The notes beneath the pieces are model-generated. The model searched no databases and was not told the origin of the DNA. It worked only from the letters and a program-made list of their open reading frames with translations. From Coffea arabica (taxonomy: Eukaryota > Streptophyta > Magnoliopsida > Gentianales > Rubiaceae), in assembly GCF_036785885.1 (NCBI RefSeq), contig NC_092312.1, forward strand, positions 18,680,001-18,744,000: a stretch of 64,000 nt of DNA. The letters are read 5' to 3'. This document shows positions 1 through 12,659 of the stretch, piece by piece. How positions within the stretch are numbered: position 1 is the first letter of the stretch; each line of letters begins with the position of its first letter. The position numbers were made by a program, and so were the translations under genes.

Positions 1-207
1 CCAAATTAATTTGTACTGGTCTTCATCGATCTCACCATGGGCAATGAATATCTGCCCCTTTAATCTCAAAAGGTTAAATAGGAGGAGTATGGCTCTAAAT
101 CTAGGAAACCACAAAATGTGAGAAATTACAAAATATAAAGTCCAACCTAAGACTGGGGACATTGCTAAAAAGAGAGAGCGAAAATAAGCGTAAGAGCATA
201 AGACCCC

Positions 208-430
208 TGGTAAGGACGCTGTCCATCAATATTGCCCGGAGGATCATAGTTGCAAGTAATAAACTACCATCCATTGGCGCATTTAGCTCTAGCACAACCC
301 AAGTAGATGGACTCACGCCATACAACCTGAGTGTAGTGCAGGCACTCATCTCCAACACAAGAATTAGACTCATAGTCATGACTAATGAGGTCTTCCGGAA
401 ATCCATCTTTTTCGTTTCCTTTGTGTGTTT
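208..430 (-). pseudogene. PR-1-like (CAP domain) gene fragment, broken
   Basis: On the minus strand this encodes the C-terminal half of a pathogenesis-related protein 1: the conserved block [10 protein letters not shown], then [12 protein letters not shown], an in-frame TAG, and then FITCNYDPPGN and GQRPY. The stop lies between the W and F that are separated by one residue in PR-1 proteins, so it cuts off the last conserved Cys and the tail. After RPY the normal stop is missing and the frame runs on. No N-terminal half, signal peptide or in-frame ATG is present. It lies on the same strand as, and about 2.5 kb downstream of, the intact PR-1 gene, so it is probably a decayed tandem duplicate. 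A sequencing error at the TAG would not repair the missing N-terminus. Confidence 0.85.
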
Positions 431-464
431 CACTTCGACATAACAGATTGCTGGATGATGCCAA

Positions 465-2886
465 CTATATATAGAGAAAGGTGACTAATTGGAGTAAAAT
501 TTGATCTTTCCGTTAGATGCAACATGTGGATAGACGCAAATGATTTGGTAAGTATTTGATAAAGAATTTTGAAAGATTATTGAAGGCTGGAAACCCTTCT
601 TCTCAAAACTTTCAAGGTAAATTGACATCATCTATTCATTAACTAATTTTTCCCCCTTTTCGCGTAGATAAAACACAGCTCAAAACGTGGTGGGGTTTGA
701 GCCGTTTGGCTTAGTTCCGATGCCTACGGATATAAGACTTGATTTGTTCAAATTATTCAATCTTTTTAAAATCAAAATCAACACTTTGTAGTTTTTTTTT
801 TCCCGTTAATCACATCAATGGTCAACTCGTTAAAGCCCTGATCATTCAAATCAACACCTGTGCCAACTTAATTAAATTGCATATATAGCACAGAGAGTGT
901 TGTTCTCACGTCTTCCTAAACCAAATATTATCAAATTAGAGGTATTATTCTCGCAGAGAAGAGATATTTGCAGAATAACCCGTTTCTACTTTATTTGATT
1001 AACAGCCATTTCTCTACTACAACTGTTAGCGCAGAAAACGGGTAGCGAAAGATAACATACCGTCTTGAGACTTCTGATAATCAAGAAACGGGAAGGTAGT
1101 CATAGGCGGTGGAACGTGAACAATGTAAACAAGTTGTAGGACTTTGATTAGTGATCACAACAAAACGATCACTCTAACAATGAAGAAAAAGTATATGGGA
1201 CTTCAATAACTGTGAAGGAAAAACATAAGAATATAGCTACACGGTTGATTAATAACAAAGGGGACAAAAGGCAAAGTGAACTAATTAATGGAGAGGTATT
1301 TGATTACTGTGCCATTAATTACAATTCTCTCACCACTAATGTGAAGTGATCTTTCTCTTGAATGGACAAATGGAAAAGTGAGTACTATTCTAATTGTATT
1401 AAGGAGCAACCAAACTCTATTTTTCTAAACTAAGTTTAAAATCACATCTAATCTAGTTACCAAATAATAAATTCAATTCTAAACTTACAAAAATTCTAAA
1501 TAAACTTTTTATTTAGTTTTGCCAAGAGCAATGTACATTGCTTCTATATGTAGGTGAATAATCATGCATCCACTGCCATCCTGGCTAGGGAAGATCATTT
1601 ATCCGGCCCCATATAGAAATGAACCATAGAACCAGAATGGTAAAGTGTGAGTTGGTTGTGGCGAAGGCAACTTAGATCAGATTATTCACATGAAGTCGAA
1701 TACAGCGCCAAAAGAAAAAAAAACACAATTGATTTTTTTTTTTCGATTAAAAAGTTTAGATGATTTTGGTTCCGATCACGATCTCGAATCTATGATGATT
1801 AAAAACACAATGAAACTTTTATATGTACAGTGCATACAAACAGGTTCCTAAAGCTGTACATTATCCTAATACTTTTTTTTCACTTAGAATTATTCCAAAC
1901 TTTTAACTAGACTAATCCCCGAAAACTGTGTAGAATCTTGTCTCAAAGATATACACAGCAAAATAGCACACCAGAGTCAATTACGAGACCTGCTGGTAAC
2001 TACCAGTTTATGAAACCAGTCGGACTACCTGCGGGGCACAACATTATCCTAGTGTTCGTTTTATCACGAGTGGCACTTCATTTTCGCCGGTAATAATTCA
2101 TGGGGAAGTAAAGACGATTCCCGTTGTCCTAAATCACGCCGTTCTAACTTATACAACATGCAGCCTCCGTTCTCGCAACAATCTCAGGTGCTGCCCCTGT
2201 TTCCTTCTCATTACTTTCTTAATTTTCGGACACTCCTCCATATTAGTCACCCAGAAATCAACTGGGGCAGTGATAATCCTCTGCTGGAGAAGGTGTTACG
2301 GCATAATTAGCACCCATGACCACTTGGTTCAAGAATCACATTTTGAACATCTGGAAGGAAATTGTGAGAACTTTGAAATTCCATTGTCCATTAACGACGT
2401 AAAATAGCACGTATGCTGAACATTTGGTCGTACTTCATCAACACGGTTGGTGATTCTCTTCATATGTTACCAGTTCACTTACGGTTGCATAAGAGCTGAA
2501 TGTGAACTGGAAAATTCTTGCCTTGGGGAATTAACGAGCGAATAATGCTTGTTCAAATGTGTTTATGTATTAAATGCGTATTGTTAATTATATTTATTGC
2601 GAATCTTTCGGAGGAGTTCTGCACGTACAACTATCAAGGGAAGAAAAATCAAATGAAATAGTGTCTTCCAAATGGCAAAAACAAGATGGCTTGAGATTCC
2701 AGCATTTGTTACTCCAACACTCGGAGAAAAGCCATGCATGCGTGCAACACATTTATTTCCGCACAAATAAATCACAACACCACACAGCTACAAACGCCAA
2801 AATAGTACTTCAACTGATCATTTTGGCATAATGCACTACTATTTATTAATTACTCAGGCACTACTGATTAATTAAGTCGTGAGAAT
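465..2886. other. Intergenic, no gene recognised
   Basis: AT-rich DNA between the PR-1 fragment and the intact PR-1 gene. Only short unconvincing reading frames occur. I see no RNA gene and no clear transposon ends. Confidence 0.6.
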
Positions 2887-3372
2887 TTAGTAAGGACGTT
2901 CGCCAATGTAATTACCTGGGGGATAATAGTTGCATGTCACAAAAGTCCAACCATTATTGCGACATCTAGCCGCGGCACAACCGATGTTGGACGAATCGCG
3001 CCACACAACTTGGGTATAATGCCCGCACATCTCCCCTTCAGCGCAGGAATTGGAGCGGTACTGGTAGAATTTCTTCTCGTCTGCCCACATTTTCACGGCC
3101 TCAGCAGCCGTCAAATCCCACGATGCCTTCGCAAGATTTTCACCGTAGTCGCCTAGCGAGTGCTCCAAGTTACAATCTGCAGACCTTACAGCAGCATAGT
3201 GGCCTGCATAAGCTGCGACTGTGGCGTTCCATTTGACGAGTGGGAGACCAAGTGATGCGCGAACTTTGTTGTGGGCAGCGACAAATGCTTGCGGAGAATT
3301 TTGGGCAACGGCGAGAGAGAACAAGGCTATTAAGGAAAGTGTTGATGTTGAAACCTTTGATAACCATCCCAT
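2887..3372 (-). CDS. Pathogenesis-related protein 1 (secreted CAP-domain protein)
   Basis: A single-exon CDS of 161 residues, the usual PR-1 layout. The start is the ATG at 3372; the frame stays open upstream but with no further ATG. Residues 1-23 form a signal peptide ending AVA, giving a mature chain of about 138 residues that starts QNSPQ. CAP signatures are present: GHYTQVVWR near residue 115 and CNYYPPGNYIGERPY at the C-terminus. All six conserved cysteines of the family are there. The last 11 residues match the position of the CAPE peptide that is cut from PR-1 in tomato and Arabidopsis, after the CNY motif. PR-1 proteins are apoplastic, bind sterols and are induced in defence. W-box cores lie upstream. 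The acidic or basic subclass cannot be settled by eye. Confidence 0.95.
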   Translation of the reverse strand: MGWLSKVSTSTLSLIALFSLAVAQNSPQAFVAAHNKVRASLGLPLVKWNATVAAYAGHYAAVRSADCNLEHSLGDYGENLAKASWDLTAAEAVKMWADEKKFYQYRSNSCAEGEMCGHYTQVVWRDSSNIGCAAARCRNNGWTFVTCNYYPPGNYIGERPY

Positions 3373-3497
3373 TTTTGTGTTCTTGTTCAAATGGCATCTG
3401 GCATTCAAGAACCCGCTGGTTAAGACGTTTTAAACAAGGAGGAGGACAAGAAGACGGGCCTAAAATAAATTGCTGGTATTTTAGTCTACTTTGCGGT

Positions 3498-3703
3498 TTG
3501 ACCAACTGTAGCCTTTGAACAGCCGAAAGGACCGGAGTATCTAGAATTCTAGTTTTGTTGATTACGTACATTTTAGCTGTCATTCTTTTGAGTTTCAATG
3601 GAGAAGATTAAGTTGCAGAAAGGGGTTTAGCTCTCAGCTGTAATGGCACGGTAACAGTTATGTCTAGAAGCATCAACAGTCAATATCTGTTAAAATTTTG
3701 ACC
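3498..3703. promoter_or_regulatory. Cluster of W-box cores upstream of PR-1
   Basis: Three WRKY-binding cores (TTGAC followed by C or T) lie 126-331 bases upstream of the PR-1 start: TTGACC at 3498-3503 and 3698-3703, and its reverse form AGTCAA at 3678-3683. WRKY control of PR-1 genes is well established, but a 5-6 base motif is common by chance. I found no convincing TATA box at the expected place. Confidence 0.35.
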
Positions 3704-4804
3704 AATATTGCCTGTTGCTTGGTGCCTCTAGACAAAACTTTAGTGTTTTTGCTTCCCCACTTCCATTTATCATTTATAAGATCGTCTAGATAGGATTGAA
3801 TTCATGATCCGAAATGAACTTTTATTCTGAAATAAATTTTGATCAGTTCCACACCCTCTTCTCCTTAATCTTTCCTCAACATATGAAAAGACAATACTGA
3901 CACTCATCATAATATGCCGTGGTTCCCGAATGGTAGAAATTTAGATTTTCTTTTTTTTTTTAATTTTTTGGTTTCCCTGTAGAGCCTATAGAACTACAAT
4001 AGGATTTTTGTTTTTGTTTTTTTTTTTTCTGCGGAAGGAACTTGATTCAGGTGTCAATGCACCAATCATGCAACTTTATTGGTTGTATCTGCTTCTAGTG
4101 CATGATTTGCATCGACGAGGCATTCTCATCATTCATTGCTTTCCAATATAAAATGGTGAATCGTGCATCAGCCTAGCTATTTCATAGTTTAAAGCCCAAC
4201 GGCGGTAGCAATCCCTGGCTGGCAATCTCATCAGCCTAGCGGCTGTAATCGCCCGTCCGGATTGACATTTGATGCCCACACCAAAAACGAGTGGAATGGA
4301 AAAGAGTGGAATGGCCCAAATCCACCGCTTAGCTCCATATGTGTGTCGAACTGAATACAGGCCTGCTTGGTTATCCTGGAAAATGCATTTGAAGTTTGTG
4401 ATAAGGCCTGCTTGGTTCATTTCGGACGCTCACAATTTCAGCAGAAATTGAAACTCATTTTATAAAGGAATGAAATCATTGCCGCACGGTTGCTAAATAC
4501 AGAAAATAATCTACTCAGATCTACTCTCTTAGCAATTCAGAGATGTTAATAATTAACAAGCTCGAAAATAAAGACAACAAAACAATGAAGCAGCTCAAAT
4601 TAGCTCAAAATTTCCCTTAACGCTGAAGTAACATGGTCCCATCAATTCACTTCCATCTCATGGAATACAGAAGATGAATATGCTTTGTAGACAACACACG
4701 GCAATCAAATCCTAGGGAGGTTCCTCGACCTATGAAACCTTAATCCTAAATTACAAGAAGAGAGCAATTTCAATTAAAAAATGAATAGCCCCCTCACTAT
4801 TTCT
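3704..4804. other. Intergenic between PR-1 and the TBL gene
   Basis: No gene recognised. The motif AGGCCTGCTTGGTT occurs twice about 50 bases apart near 4360-4420, which hints at a transposon end, but no matching partner or target duplication was found. The 3' UTR of the TBL gene should lie in the right-hand few hundred bases. Confidence 0.5.
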
Positions 4805-7800
4805 CTAACTTCTACTCTTCATGTTGTTTAGACGTTCTACAAATAAGTCATTCCAAGTATCTGTAATGCCTGGTAAGCACCAGTGCATGCAATCGTCATG
4901 TTTCTTCCCACCGGCAGTGGACGGATGAGCATCAGCTCTATACTCGCTCATGTGGGTTATGTCCAAGATGTGAAAATCAGAGCCCTTGAGGGCATTGTAT
5001 AGATGTTCATTCACAAGGCGCCCCTCCACATTGGTTCCTTTCTTCTTGACGGAGAAAAATTCTTCAACCTATTGCAAAAAGCATGTATATGAGCTATCCT
5101 ATCACGCAATGTTTTCCAAAATGATTATCATGAAGAAACAGCCATAAACATGCACCATCAACAAACATACTTCTTGAGGCGACAAAGGCTGCGAACGTTG
5201 ACAGGAACCACCCTGGTCCCAGTCACCCCCTTCAAAATGTCTTGGGGATTGTGTTCGAAAAAATAGAGTAGCGCCAGGTTGGATTCTTTTCTGGACAAGT
5301 GGAATCTACAAGAAACCAAAAAATCTTCTAAGCACATGTAAAAACAATGGAAATGGGATCTTAATAGTTGATTTTAGTTCCTTGCATTGTTTCCATCTTT
5401 ATCATGGAGTCCAAGTAAATTTAAACTAAAGGATGCTAGCTTTTCAGTTATTAGGAGACCCATAGTGAAATGACAACACCCACATATTTTTTGAGCACTA
5501 AGTTACAAAAATAAGATGATGTTTATGTTAAAGCACATGAGAAAACTTAGACAAATTTGAAGATACGAGTGTGGTCATCATCTCCTAGGCCGTTTCCCTT
5601 CTCCCCCTGTATTCAAAAGCAAACCTTCAAGCTTATACATATTGCTCTTTACCACAATCATAATCCAGAGGATTTGATATTTGCTTCTATCTCAAACCCT
5701 GTGAGCTAGGTCCTTCACATCCTCATTAATCTTTATGCAGAGAGAATGTGCACAAAAAGCATAGTAAAGCATTAACACAAACTTGTCATTCTAACCATAG
5801 TCAAATTCTTGAGCATCCTACATTTAATGTTAAAAAGAAGAAGGGTGGTGCCATACCATGTTTTTTAGGACCATATCAAGGCCAACATGAGGAGTAACTG
5901 GAGGCATCACAGGTGTGCCCTTTTGAAAAAAGAGCATGGGTGATCTCACAGGGTCAAACTTTGCAGGAGCCCACCACCTAAGGTCAAAACATGAAAGTTG
6001 GCTGATCAGCAATCCACAGCAATTAGATACCCTAAAAACTATAGAGCTTTGGTGTTGTTTCAGCATTAAACCGTAAAAAGCACAAGTCAAACAAAAGGCT
6101 TAATCACTACGGTAAAAATTATAAATAATAAACTTTCAAAATTTGTTATTCAAAAGTTCAGTTGTTGTATGAGTATTTTAAGGATGATAAATTACCCATT
6201 TGGAGTTGGATTTTGATTCTCATCTGCCGGTACATAATTAGGCAAGGCCAGGCTCAACCCAGCATGGTCCTTTGATTTTGAGGATATCCCAGGAAAACAA
6301 AGAAAAGAATAAAGGCCTTATCAATGAATTTTTCACCTCAAAACAGAACCATATGTTATTGATCTGTTTTGAACATATGTATGCATTTAGCATAAAAATC
6401 TGTCCTGGTATGACTGTGTTTCTCTACTTCGTAAAGAATTGTTGAGCTAAATTTACAATATTCATTTGTCAATTTTGTACACAAGTACTGTATATTAGCT
6501 GCTCAGACCTCTACAACCATATTTTCTGTCCAACAAAATGCAGTAAAGCATAGTACTTTACCAATGTCCAGTATTGAAGATAAGAATGTCATGAAAACTT
6601 AGAGCTTCCTCCCACGTCCCTTCTGGTATATCAACATCAATCCTATAACCTTCCTTGTATCCAAGAGATTCTAGCAGACCACCATTGGTATTTGCTGACC
6701 ACCTGTAAAATATGGGCACAAAGGGATACATCAAAATAGACATAAAGCAACCTATCAACAATCAAGGGAGGCCAGACAGCAGATAGGCTTCATTCAAACG
6801 TCACAACAGATGACATGACCGAATAAATCCAGATAGAACTGTAAGTTCTGTATATGCAAACTTGTCAGTGATAGTGTGTATGCCCTAAAGCCAATCAACA
6901 TGTTATTTCTTGTTTATCTAGAGTTCCGAAATCCCAGGCAGGCAGGGAGACGTTGTGCAAAAAGTCCATCCTTTTCCAATGGAAGATGCCTTAATGTTCA
7001 AAAAGTAGACCTCACTTCAAGGAGTGGCGATTACCCCAGAAAAAGGATAAAAATAAATACATAAACTAACAGTAGGTGCACATAAAAAAGAAGTCACCTT
7101 TGAGTGCAGATGATAAAGGTTAACTTGCCTCCTAAAAGCATCTTTAGTGGGCCAATAGTGACTGGTAAATATCCTAGGGCATATAACCAGCAGCAAACTA
7201 ATCTACTTTGTGCTATCTATAAAAGATGCAAGAAGAGTACACCCTTCCAAAGCCTTACTCATTTAGAAGTAACCTCACTTAGCAAACAACCTAAATAAAA
7301 TACTCAAGCTCTTCTTACCTACCATAACGAGCCAAAAGGTTTGTACGGTGATATGAAATTGTAAGATTGTAGTTGAGAAAGGTGAAGCCACGATCAGCTC
7401 CAGCTGGGCGCCACTTTTTTACCTCGCTTGAAGTTCGTCTCAAAGTGCAAAAAAGTGAAACAAACATGTTCCTATTCAAAGAATCACCCACAAACCCTGC
7501 ACTGCCAAAGTCGATAAGGTCCACAGGTAGCACGTGACAGAGGGCAAAGCATTATGAAACATGGTGATGACACTAAGTATGACTTTAAGAAGCTTGCATT
7601 CTGACTTCAGTTTCAACATTTTCTCTACATATCTAAGAAAATGAAGGTACTGGTTCTTTTAAGAACAACATGACCAGTGGAATTCATAAGAGATAACGCT
7701 TCTGTATGAATTGGAAAACAGCCAAAAGTACAAGCTATAGTCTCTATGCAAGCCACAATACAAGACAAGGTAACAACATACAACAAGCTTGGACACGTGA

Positions 7801-9091
7801 CTGAATGTATGAATGTGTGTGTGTGTGTGTGTGTGTGTTTTTTTTTGGCCAGCGCAGATTTATATGTTTGTGACTGAAACAACCAAAATGTAGCAACCTC
7901 AGTTTCACTGATTGCTTATTCTCCTTATCTTCCTTCAGTGAATTCATACTTTTATTCAGCAAGAAGAATGTGGATATGCTCCTGGGAGACACAAAAGACA
8001 CATGATTGTTTTCCAAGGTTCAAGGTACCATCTATAGGAAAACAAAGCAGAAATGTAGGAGGAATTTGACCCCACACACTAGAAAAAAGAAATAAATAAA
8101 AGCTACTATTCAGCATTTGAGCTCGAATTCGTTGTTTGCAGCCAAATTAGCTCTTCTTTTACTCTTTACTATTGTTTTTCCCTACAATTCTCCAAACAAT
8201 ATATTTCACCTTTCTTTTGTTTCCCACCCGTTGCTAACCAAAAACAATTCAATCTCATCTAAATCCTTTCCTGTCCCCATTCAGCTAAATATTCAACAAT
8301 CAAAATCAGAAGTCAGAACTCCATGATCCTTCTTGAACTATAGTAAAATACTAAAATTCCCTTTTTGATATACAAGTTCCATAAAGTCTTTTGGATGCCT
8401 GTCACGACCATGCTTCCTCCAACATTACCTCCACGGATCTAATAATGAAGTTACAATTTCCAAACACATAGAAATGTTTACCGACCAATAATATTAAAAA
8501 CAAAGTTCCCCGAAATTGCTATATGAAATCGACGCACATATGAGAATTCATGTAAGGCACCCAAAAAATAAATAAATAACATTACTAGCATATCTGCTGC
8601 AGCCAAGAGGGGGAAAAAAGCATATCCCGGTGTTAAGTGAGGTGAATACCAATATTAGCGTTGGCAAAGCGTTTGAGGAAGAGAAGAGGATCGAACTGAG
8701 GAAGCTCACAGTGGTAGGGTTTCCAACGCCATTTGACAACTTCAAATGCATTGAATTTGTTACTGCCAATACAATTCCACCCTTTGAATATCTCCTTGCA
8801 AGTTTGATCGTATCGCAATGATTTATCAGCCTTCGGATCGTAGATCCACCGGCCGTCAGAGTAGTCACAGGCTGAGTTCGCGTTCGTGGTAGATGCTCCA
8901 CCGTTGGTTTCAGACGATGTCGTTTCAGTTTTCTGCTCTGGTTGTAGTCGTTGTTCTCTCGGGGAGGTATTGAAGAGAGAAAGGCCCAGGAACAGAGTGC
9001 CCAGGCAAAGAAGAAAGATGAATAAGCGGGAGGAGCTGAAAGACGATGTCGTTTTCTGCGGGTGACGCTGTTGATGTTCCCTCGTGGCCAT
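4805..9091 (-). CDS. TRICHOME BIREFRINGENCE-LIKE protein, TBL12/TBL13 type (polysaccharide O-acetyltransferase family)
   Basis: Six exons join in frame to 426 residues: 9091-8650, 7496-7319, 6702-6562, 5977-5857, 5305-5171 and 5068-4805. All junctions are GT-AG. Residues about 20-40 are a single membrane anchor, as in Golgi type II proteins. The TBL domain starts at CDYSDGRW (about residue 75). The catalytic GDS is at 151-153 in FVGDSLNRNM. The second signature, DCMH, is at 398-401 in the block HDDCMHWCLPG. PC-esterase/DUF231 proteins transfer acetyl groups to xylan, mannan, xyloglucan or pectin. Which polymer this one uses is not visible. Block sequences such as KKWRPAGADRGFTFL and GHWWWAP match my memory of Arabidopsis TBL12 and TBL13. 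Intron 1 (about 1.15 kb) holds a GT-dinucleotide tract at 7814-7838. Confidence 0.95.
7814..7838. repeat. (GT)n microsatellite in TBL intron 1
   Basis: About twelve TG/GT dinucleotides followed by a T run. It lies inside the first TBL intron and is likely variable in length. The short reading frames across it are artefacts. Confidence 0.9.
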
Positions 9092-9116
9092 GGGACACTC
9101 TGGCTCCGACCGCCAT

Positions 9117-10173
9117 TAAATGCTCTAATTTATAGCTTTCGGAATGAGATCGAAGCAGTCCCAGTCGTAGATTGAAGGATGGGCCTAATGTCGAGTAACA
9201 CGTATGCCCGTATTATATATATATATTTTTTTCGATATGATAATTCAAAAAGGATCGAATTATTACCGATCACACATTCGTTTGAATTTTTTAAATAGAG
9301 TCAATTAATATATCAATTTTATCAAGTTTTAATAATTTGACGGTGACTACCAGCCCAAAGCTGGTGGTTATCATCACCCAATTAACTTACCAGACCTCTT
9401 TTACTTGTCATCACACAAACAATTTCTATTTACCACACCGCAAGTAATATCCTTCCTTGCTTTACCACCAAATTTACAAGTAACAACTATACATGTATTA
9501 ATGGTCAGACCTCCTATTTACCATCCCCGTACTTTGTCACCTAACTCAAAATGCCGCTAATTTTTTGCATGTAACTTTAACGCCTAACTCAAGATGCTGT
9601 TAATATTTTTCCATCACATGCAAGATATTGATATGCATTTCTTGGTAATGTTGGTTAAATATAACATGTTTGTAATTTTTTCACTGTTTGTAATTATCTC
9701 ACCATTGTAAATTTCGATATAAAATAAATCCATCTACCTCTTTATTTAGAAATTGAATGAGAATTTAGAAATTGAATGAGAATGGAAGCTGATATTTGGA
9801 AAATAATCTTGCATTGAAATTCGAAGGCCTGACAGATGACCCTAGAGACTTTTAAGACATTGTCCCAGTTGAGACCTGGTTACTTTTCACTGTCTGCGGA
9901 GCATTTTCAGACAGGAGAACTACAAATTTCAAGAAACGAGCTAGTAGTAGTATTTTACAACTACATCAATGAACAGAATCAAATACCAAGCCACCCAATC
10001 TAGAGGAAAATATTGCGCATTCTAATAATCTAGCAGAGACCAACTTGTACCCCTTCCATGTCAAAAAAAAAAAAAAAAAATCCGAGCCTAGTCCACGTTT
10101 ATCTGATGGTGTAAATTATAACACCAAAGCAAAGGTGATGGTGTAAATTTCAGAAAGACAGCAGAGTTGAAAT
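9117..10173. other. Intergenic between TBL start and CGR 3' end
   Basis: Holds the TBL promoter and 5' leader on the left and the CGR 3' UTR on the right. An 18-base unit (TTTAGAAATTGAATGAGA) is repeated head to tail near 9745-9782, and an A run of about 18 lies near 10064. No other gene is seen. Confidence 0.5.
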
Positions 10174-12659
10174 TCATTGGAAAGATTTGAGATGGAAAAC
10201 TTGGCAGCTTGGCTTATATGACTTCTTGGCCGCTGCTTGCTCAAACTTCTTTGCAGCAGCTTCATTCTCTTCCAAGCTGGTCTGCACAAAAAACCTTATC
10301 CACCACGAGGAACTTCGTAGCTTGGCCTTCATAAGATGATACACCAGAAAATCAATTTTCCAGATTCAAGCTTTCAAATTTTAGTATCTTATATGAAACA
10401 CAAACAAAATATCTAGTCAATCACTGGTTAGCCATGCAACCAATGCTAGCTGCATGGAAATTACGAACCGCTACCCCTTTGCTACGTCCACTGTGACAAG
10501 CACAAAATCATACAGCAAAAAGCCAGAGACTTACAGGTCGACCAAATTTAGCTAGTTCTGCCACCTTAGCTCTTTGCTGTCCAGGAAAACCTGTAAACAT
10601 ATTTAGATCCTAGAGGGTTACAAAGATATTCAGTTGAAACTTCAACAGCAAACAAGCTTGCAGACATTAAGATATACATGCAATAGAACATCAAAATGGA
10701 CGTGAAATCTTCTCCCATGTCAACAACTAGATGTCATGTTGAAGTTGTAAATAAACACTTCTAAGTATATCATTTACCTGATAATATAACTACACCATCA
10801 GCCGATACCCTTGCCAATTCTGGAAGAGTCCTGTTAAGGTATTTTGGGGACAAATAATCTAATGCATCAGAAATGATGACAAGGGAGAATGATTTTGGCC
10901 GGTAAGGAAGTGGAAATTTAATATCAGCAACACGAACGATCCCTTTGCGTACAAGACTCTTGCAGTAGCCATCAGCCTCCTCCAAGTCATACGGCTCAAT
11001 TCCCCAGGCTTCAGTGTCCTCTTCTTTCAGTAGCTTTGAAACCACTGAACAAGTTTCAGGGCCTACATGCAACACCTTGTGCATGCTATCACCATATGCC
11101 TTCTTTAATATGGGTAACGCTCTCTGCACTTCTAGTGCACATGAAGCGCCACCTGCAGAAGCATAGCTTAAAGATTTAATGAAATGCATTTGCCAGTTAC
11201 AACTAATGATGGAGACAACACTGAACAGGCTATAAGCATCAAAAATAAAATACACAGAAAAGAAAGTTCTATATATCTAATCACCACCATATTGAAGTGT
11301 ATTAGCATTAATAACCATCTTGTAGCCCTAAAAGTACCCCATTTCTTCCCCATGAAATCACGATTCAAGTAATGAACCAGGAAAGAACCAGTAAACAACT
11401 TTTGACATGAGGATAAAGAAATAGCAGTATAACTTGTTTAAGAAAAAGTACCGCTACTTGCCAGACCACTGCTTAAGTTGTTGAGAGATACAGATAAAAC
11501 AAATATTCAGTGATTATTTTGATTAACAAAATCGAGAACCATATGAATGGGGAGGGAAAGCAGGATTAGAATGGGAGTTTAGAATTTTAGTAGAGAAGCA
11601 GTTGGCAGGAGGCAATTTGTGGATGATCATCACATGAGGTTAACTAACTCACTTGGTGGGAACAGCTCAAACCTAGAGCACCAGGTGAGAGGTAGATATG
11701 TATACAACTATGAATTTACTTAACCACAGCAAGTAGAGAAACATATCTAAATGCAAAGTATTAAGTTGTTACCCTGAATCTATCAAAAGCAACATATAAT
11801 TAGAAAACAAATACTAAAACAATCCTTCTGGAAGCTGAAAATTTTGATATATACACAATTACATTAATATGATACATTACAAACATTTCCAATTTCTTTA
11901 TAAAACCTCAAAAATCAAAGTAAATTTCAAAATAACAGTTAATAATGTAATTAAACCATTATTTATTAAAGTAACATACCTTCAAGTCTATTTAAGGCAT
12001 CTATATCTGCGCTCCTTCCACCTGTGATAGAGAGTTATTTAAGTTTAGAATGATGATCTTTAAGTTTAGAACGCATTGATGTGCATCCAAATAGGCACAT
12101 CCAAAAAATATAAAAGGAATAGTGAGTTGATTTAGCGATTGAATTTGCCCAGATTCCTATTATTCATAGCAATGTAACAAAGGTGAAAAGAATAGCATGT
12201 GACTGGAAGATAAAGTCGGAATAGCTATTGCATCATCTCAATTCAGACGTTGTTGCATAGATAGAATAATAATAATAATACAAACCTGATCCATGATACA
12301 AGTAACCAATTATCAGAAATGCACCCTGAAAATTTCAAGAATCAATTTAGTCAGTTATAGTAAAAATGTCCAATAGCATAGGCATGACACAAGCCTATAA
12401 CTCAGAAGGAGATATCTAAGTAACAGGTCCAATTTTCTCATTATCTCATGAACTGATGCCATTATTTAATATGGGTTCACAATATAACCAAGGTAGCGGA
12501 TGAGATTGAAATAACTCAAACAGAAGAGCCGAGGTTTACCACAACAAGAAGTCCCACGGATAATGAAGGAGAAGGGCGTGCTTTAGGGTGTAAGGAGCCC
12601 ACAAAGGGAATACTTCCACCATCTCCAAGTCGACGAGAAGTATTCGGTCTTCTTGACAT
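10174..12659 (-). CDS. CGR2/CGR3-type Golgi pectin methyltransferase
   Basis: Six coding exons join in frame to 261 residues: 12659-12540, 12325-12286, 12021-11980, 11152-10778, 10590-10535 and 10326-10174. The N-terminus (MSRRPNTSRR) is basic and precedes one membrane span at about residues 33-50, as in a Golgi type II protein. The methyltransferase domain follows: EVQRALPILKKAYGD, then the SAM-binding strand KVLHVGPETCSVV (about 93-105), EAWGIEPYDLEEAD and SLVIISDALDYLSP. The C-terminus QVFHLKS matches the family. Arabidopsis CGR2 and CGR3 act together in homogalacturonan methylesterification; I infer the same role here. A likely leader intron starts at the donor CTCAG|GTATCT near 14081 and ends just 5' of the ATG, so transcription probably starts near 14.1-14.2 kb. 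Confidence 0.94.

Noticed and set aside
4133-4451. Overlapping frames on both strands near 4.3 kb
   Set aside because: No known domain; the sequence carries a short repeated motif and looks like a degraded repeat.
7814-8016. Minus-strand frames with a run of His-Thr
   Set aside because: Translation of the GT microsatellite inside a TBL intron.
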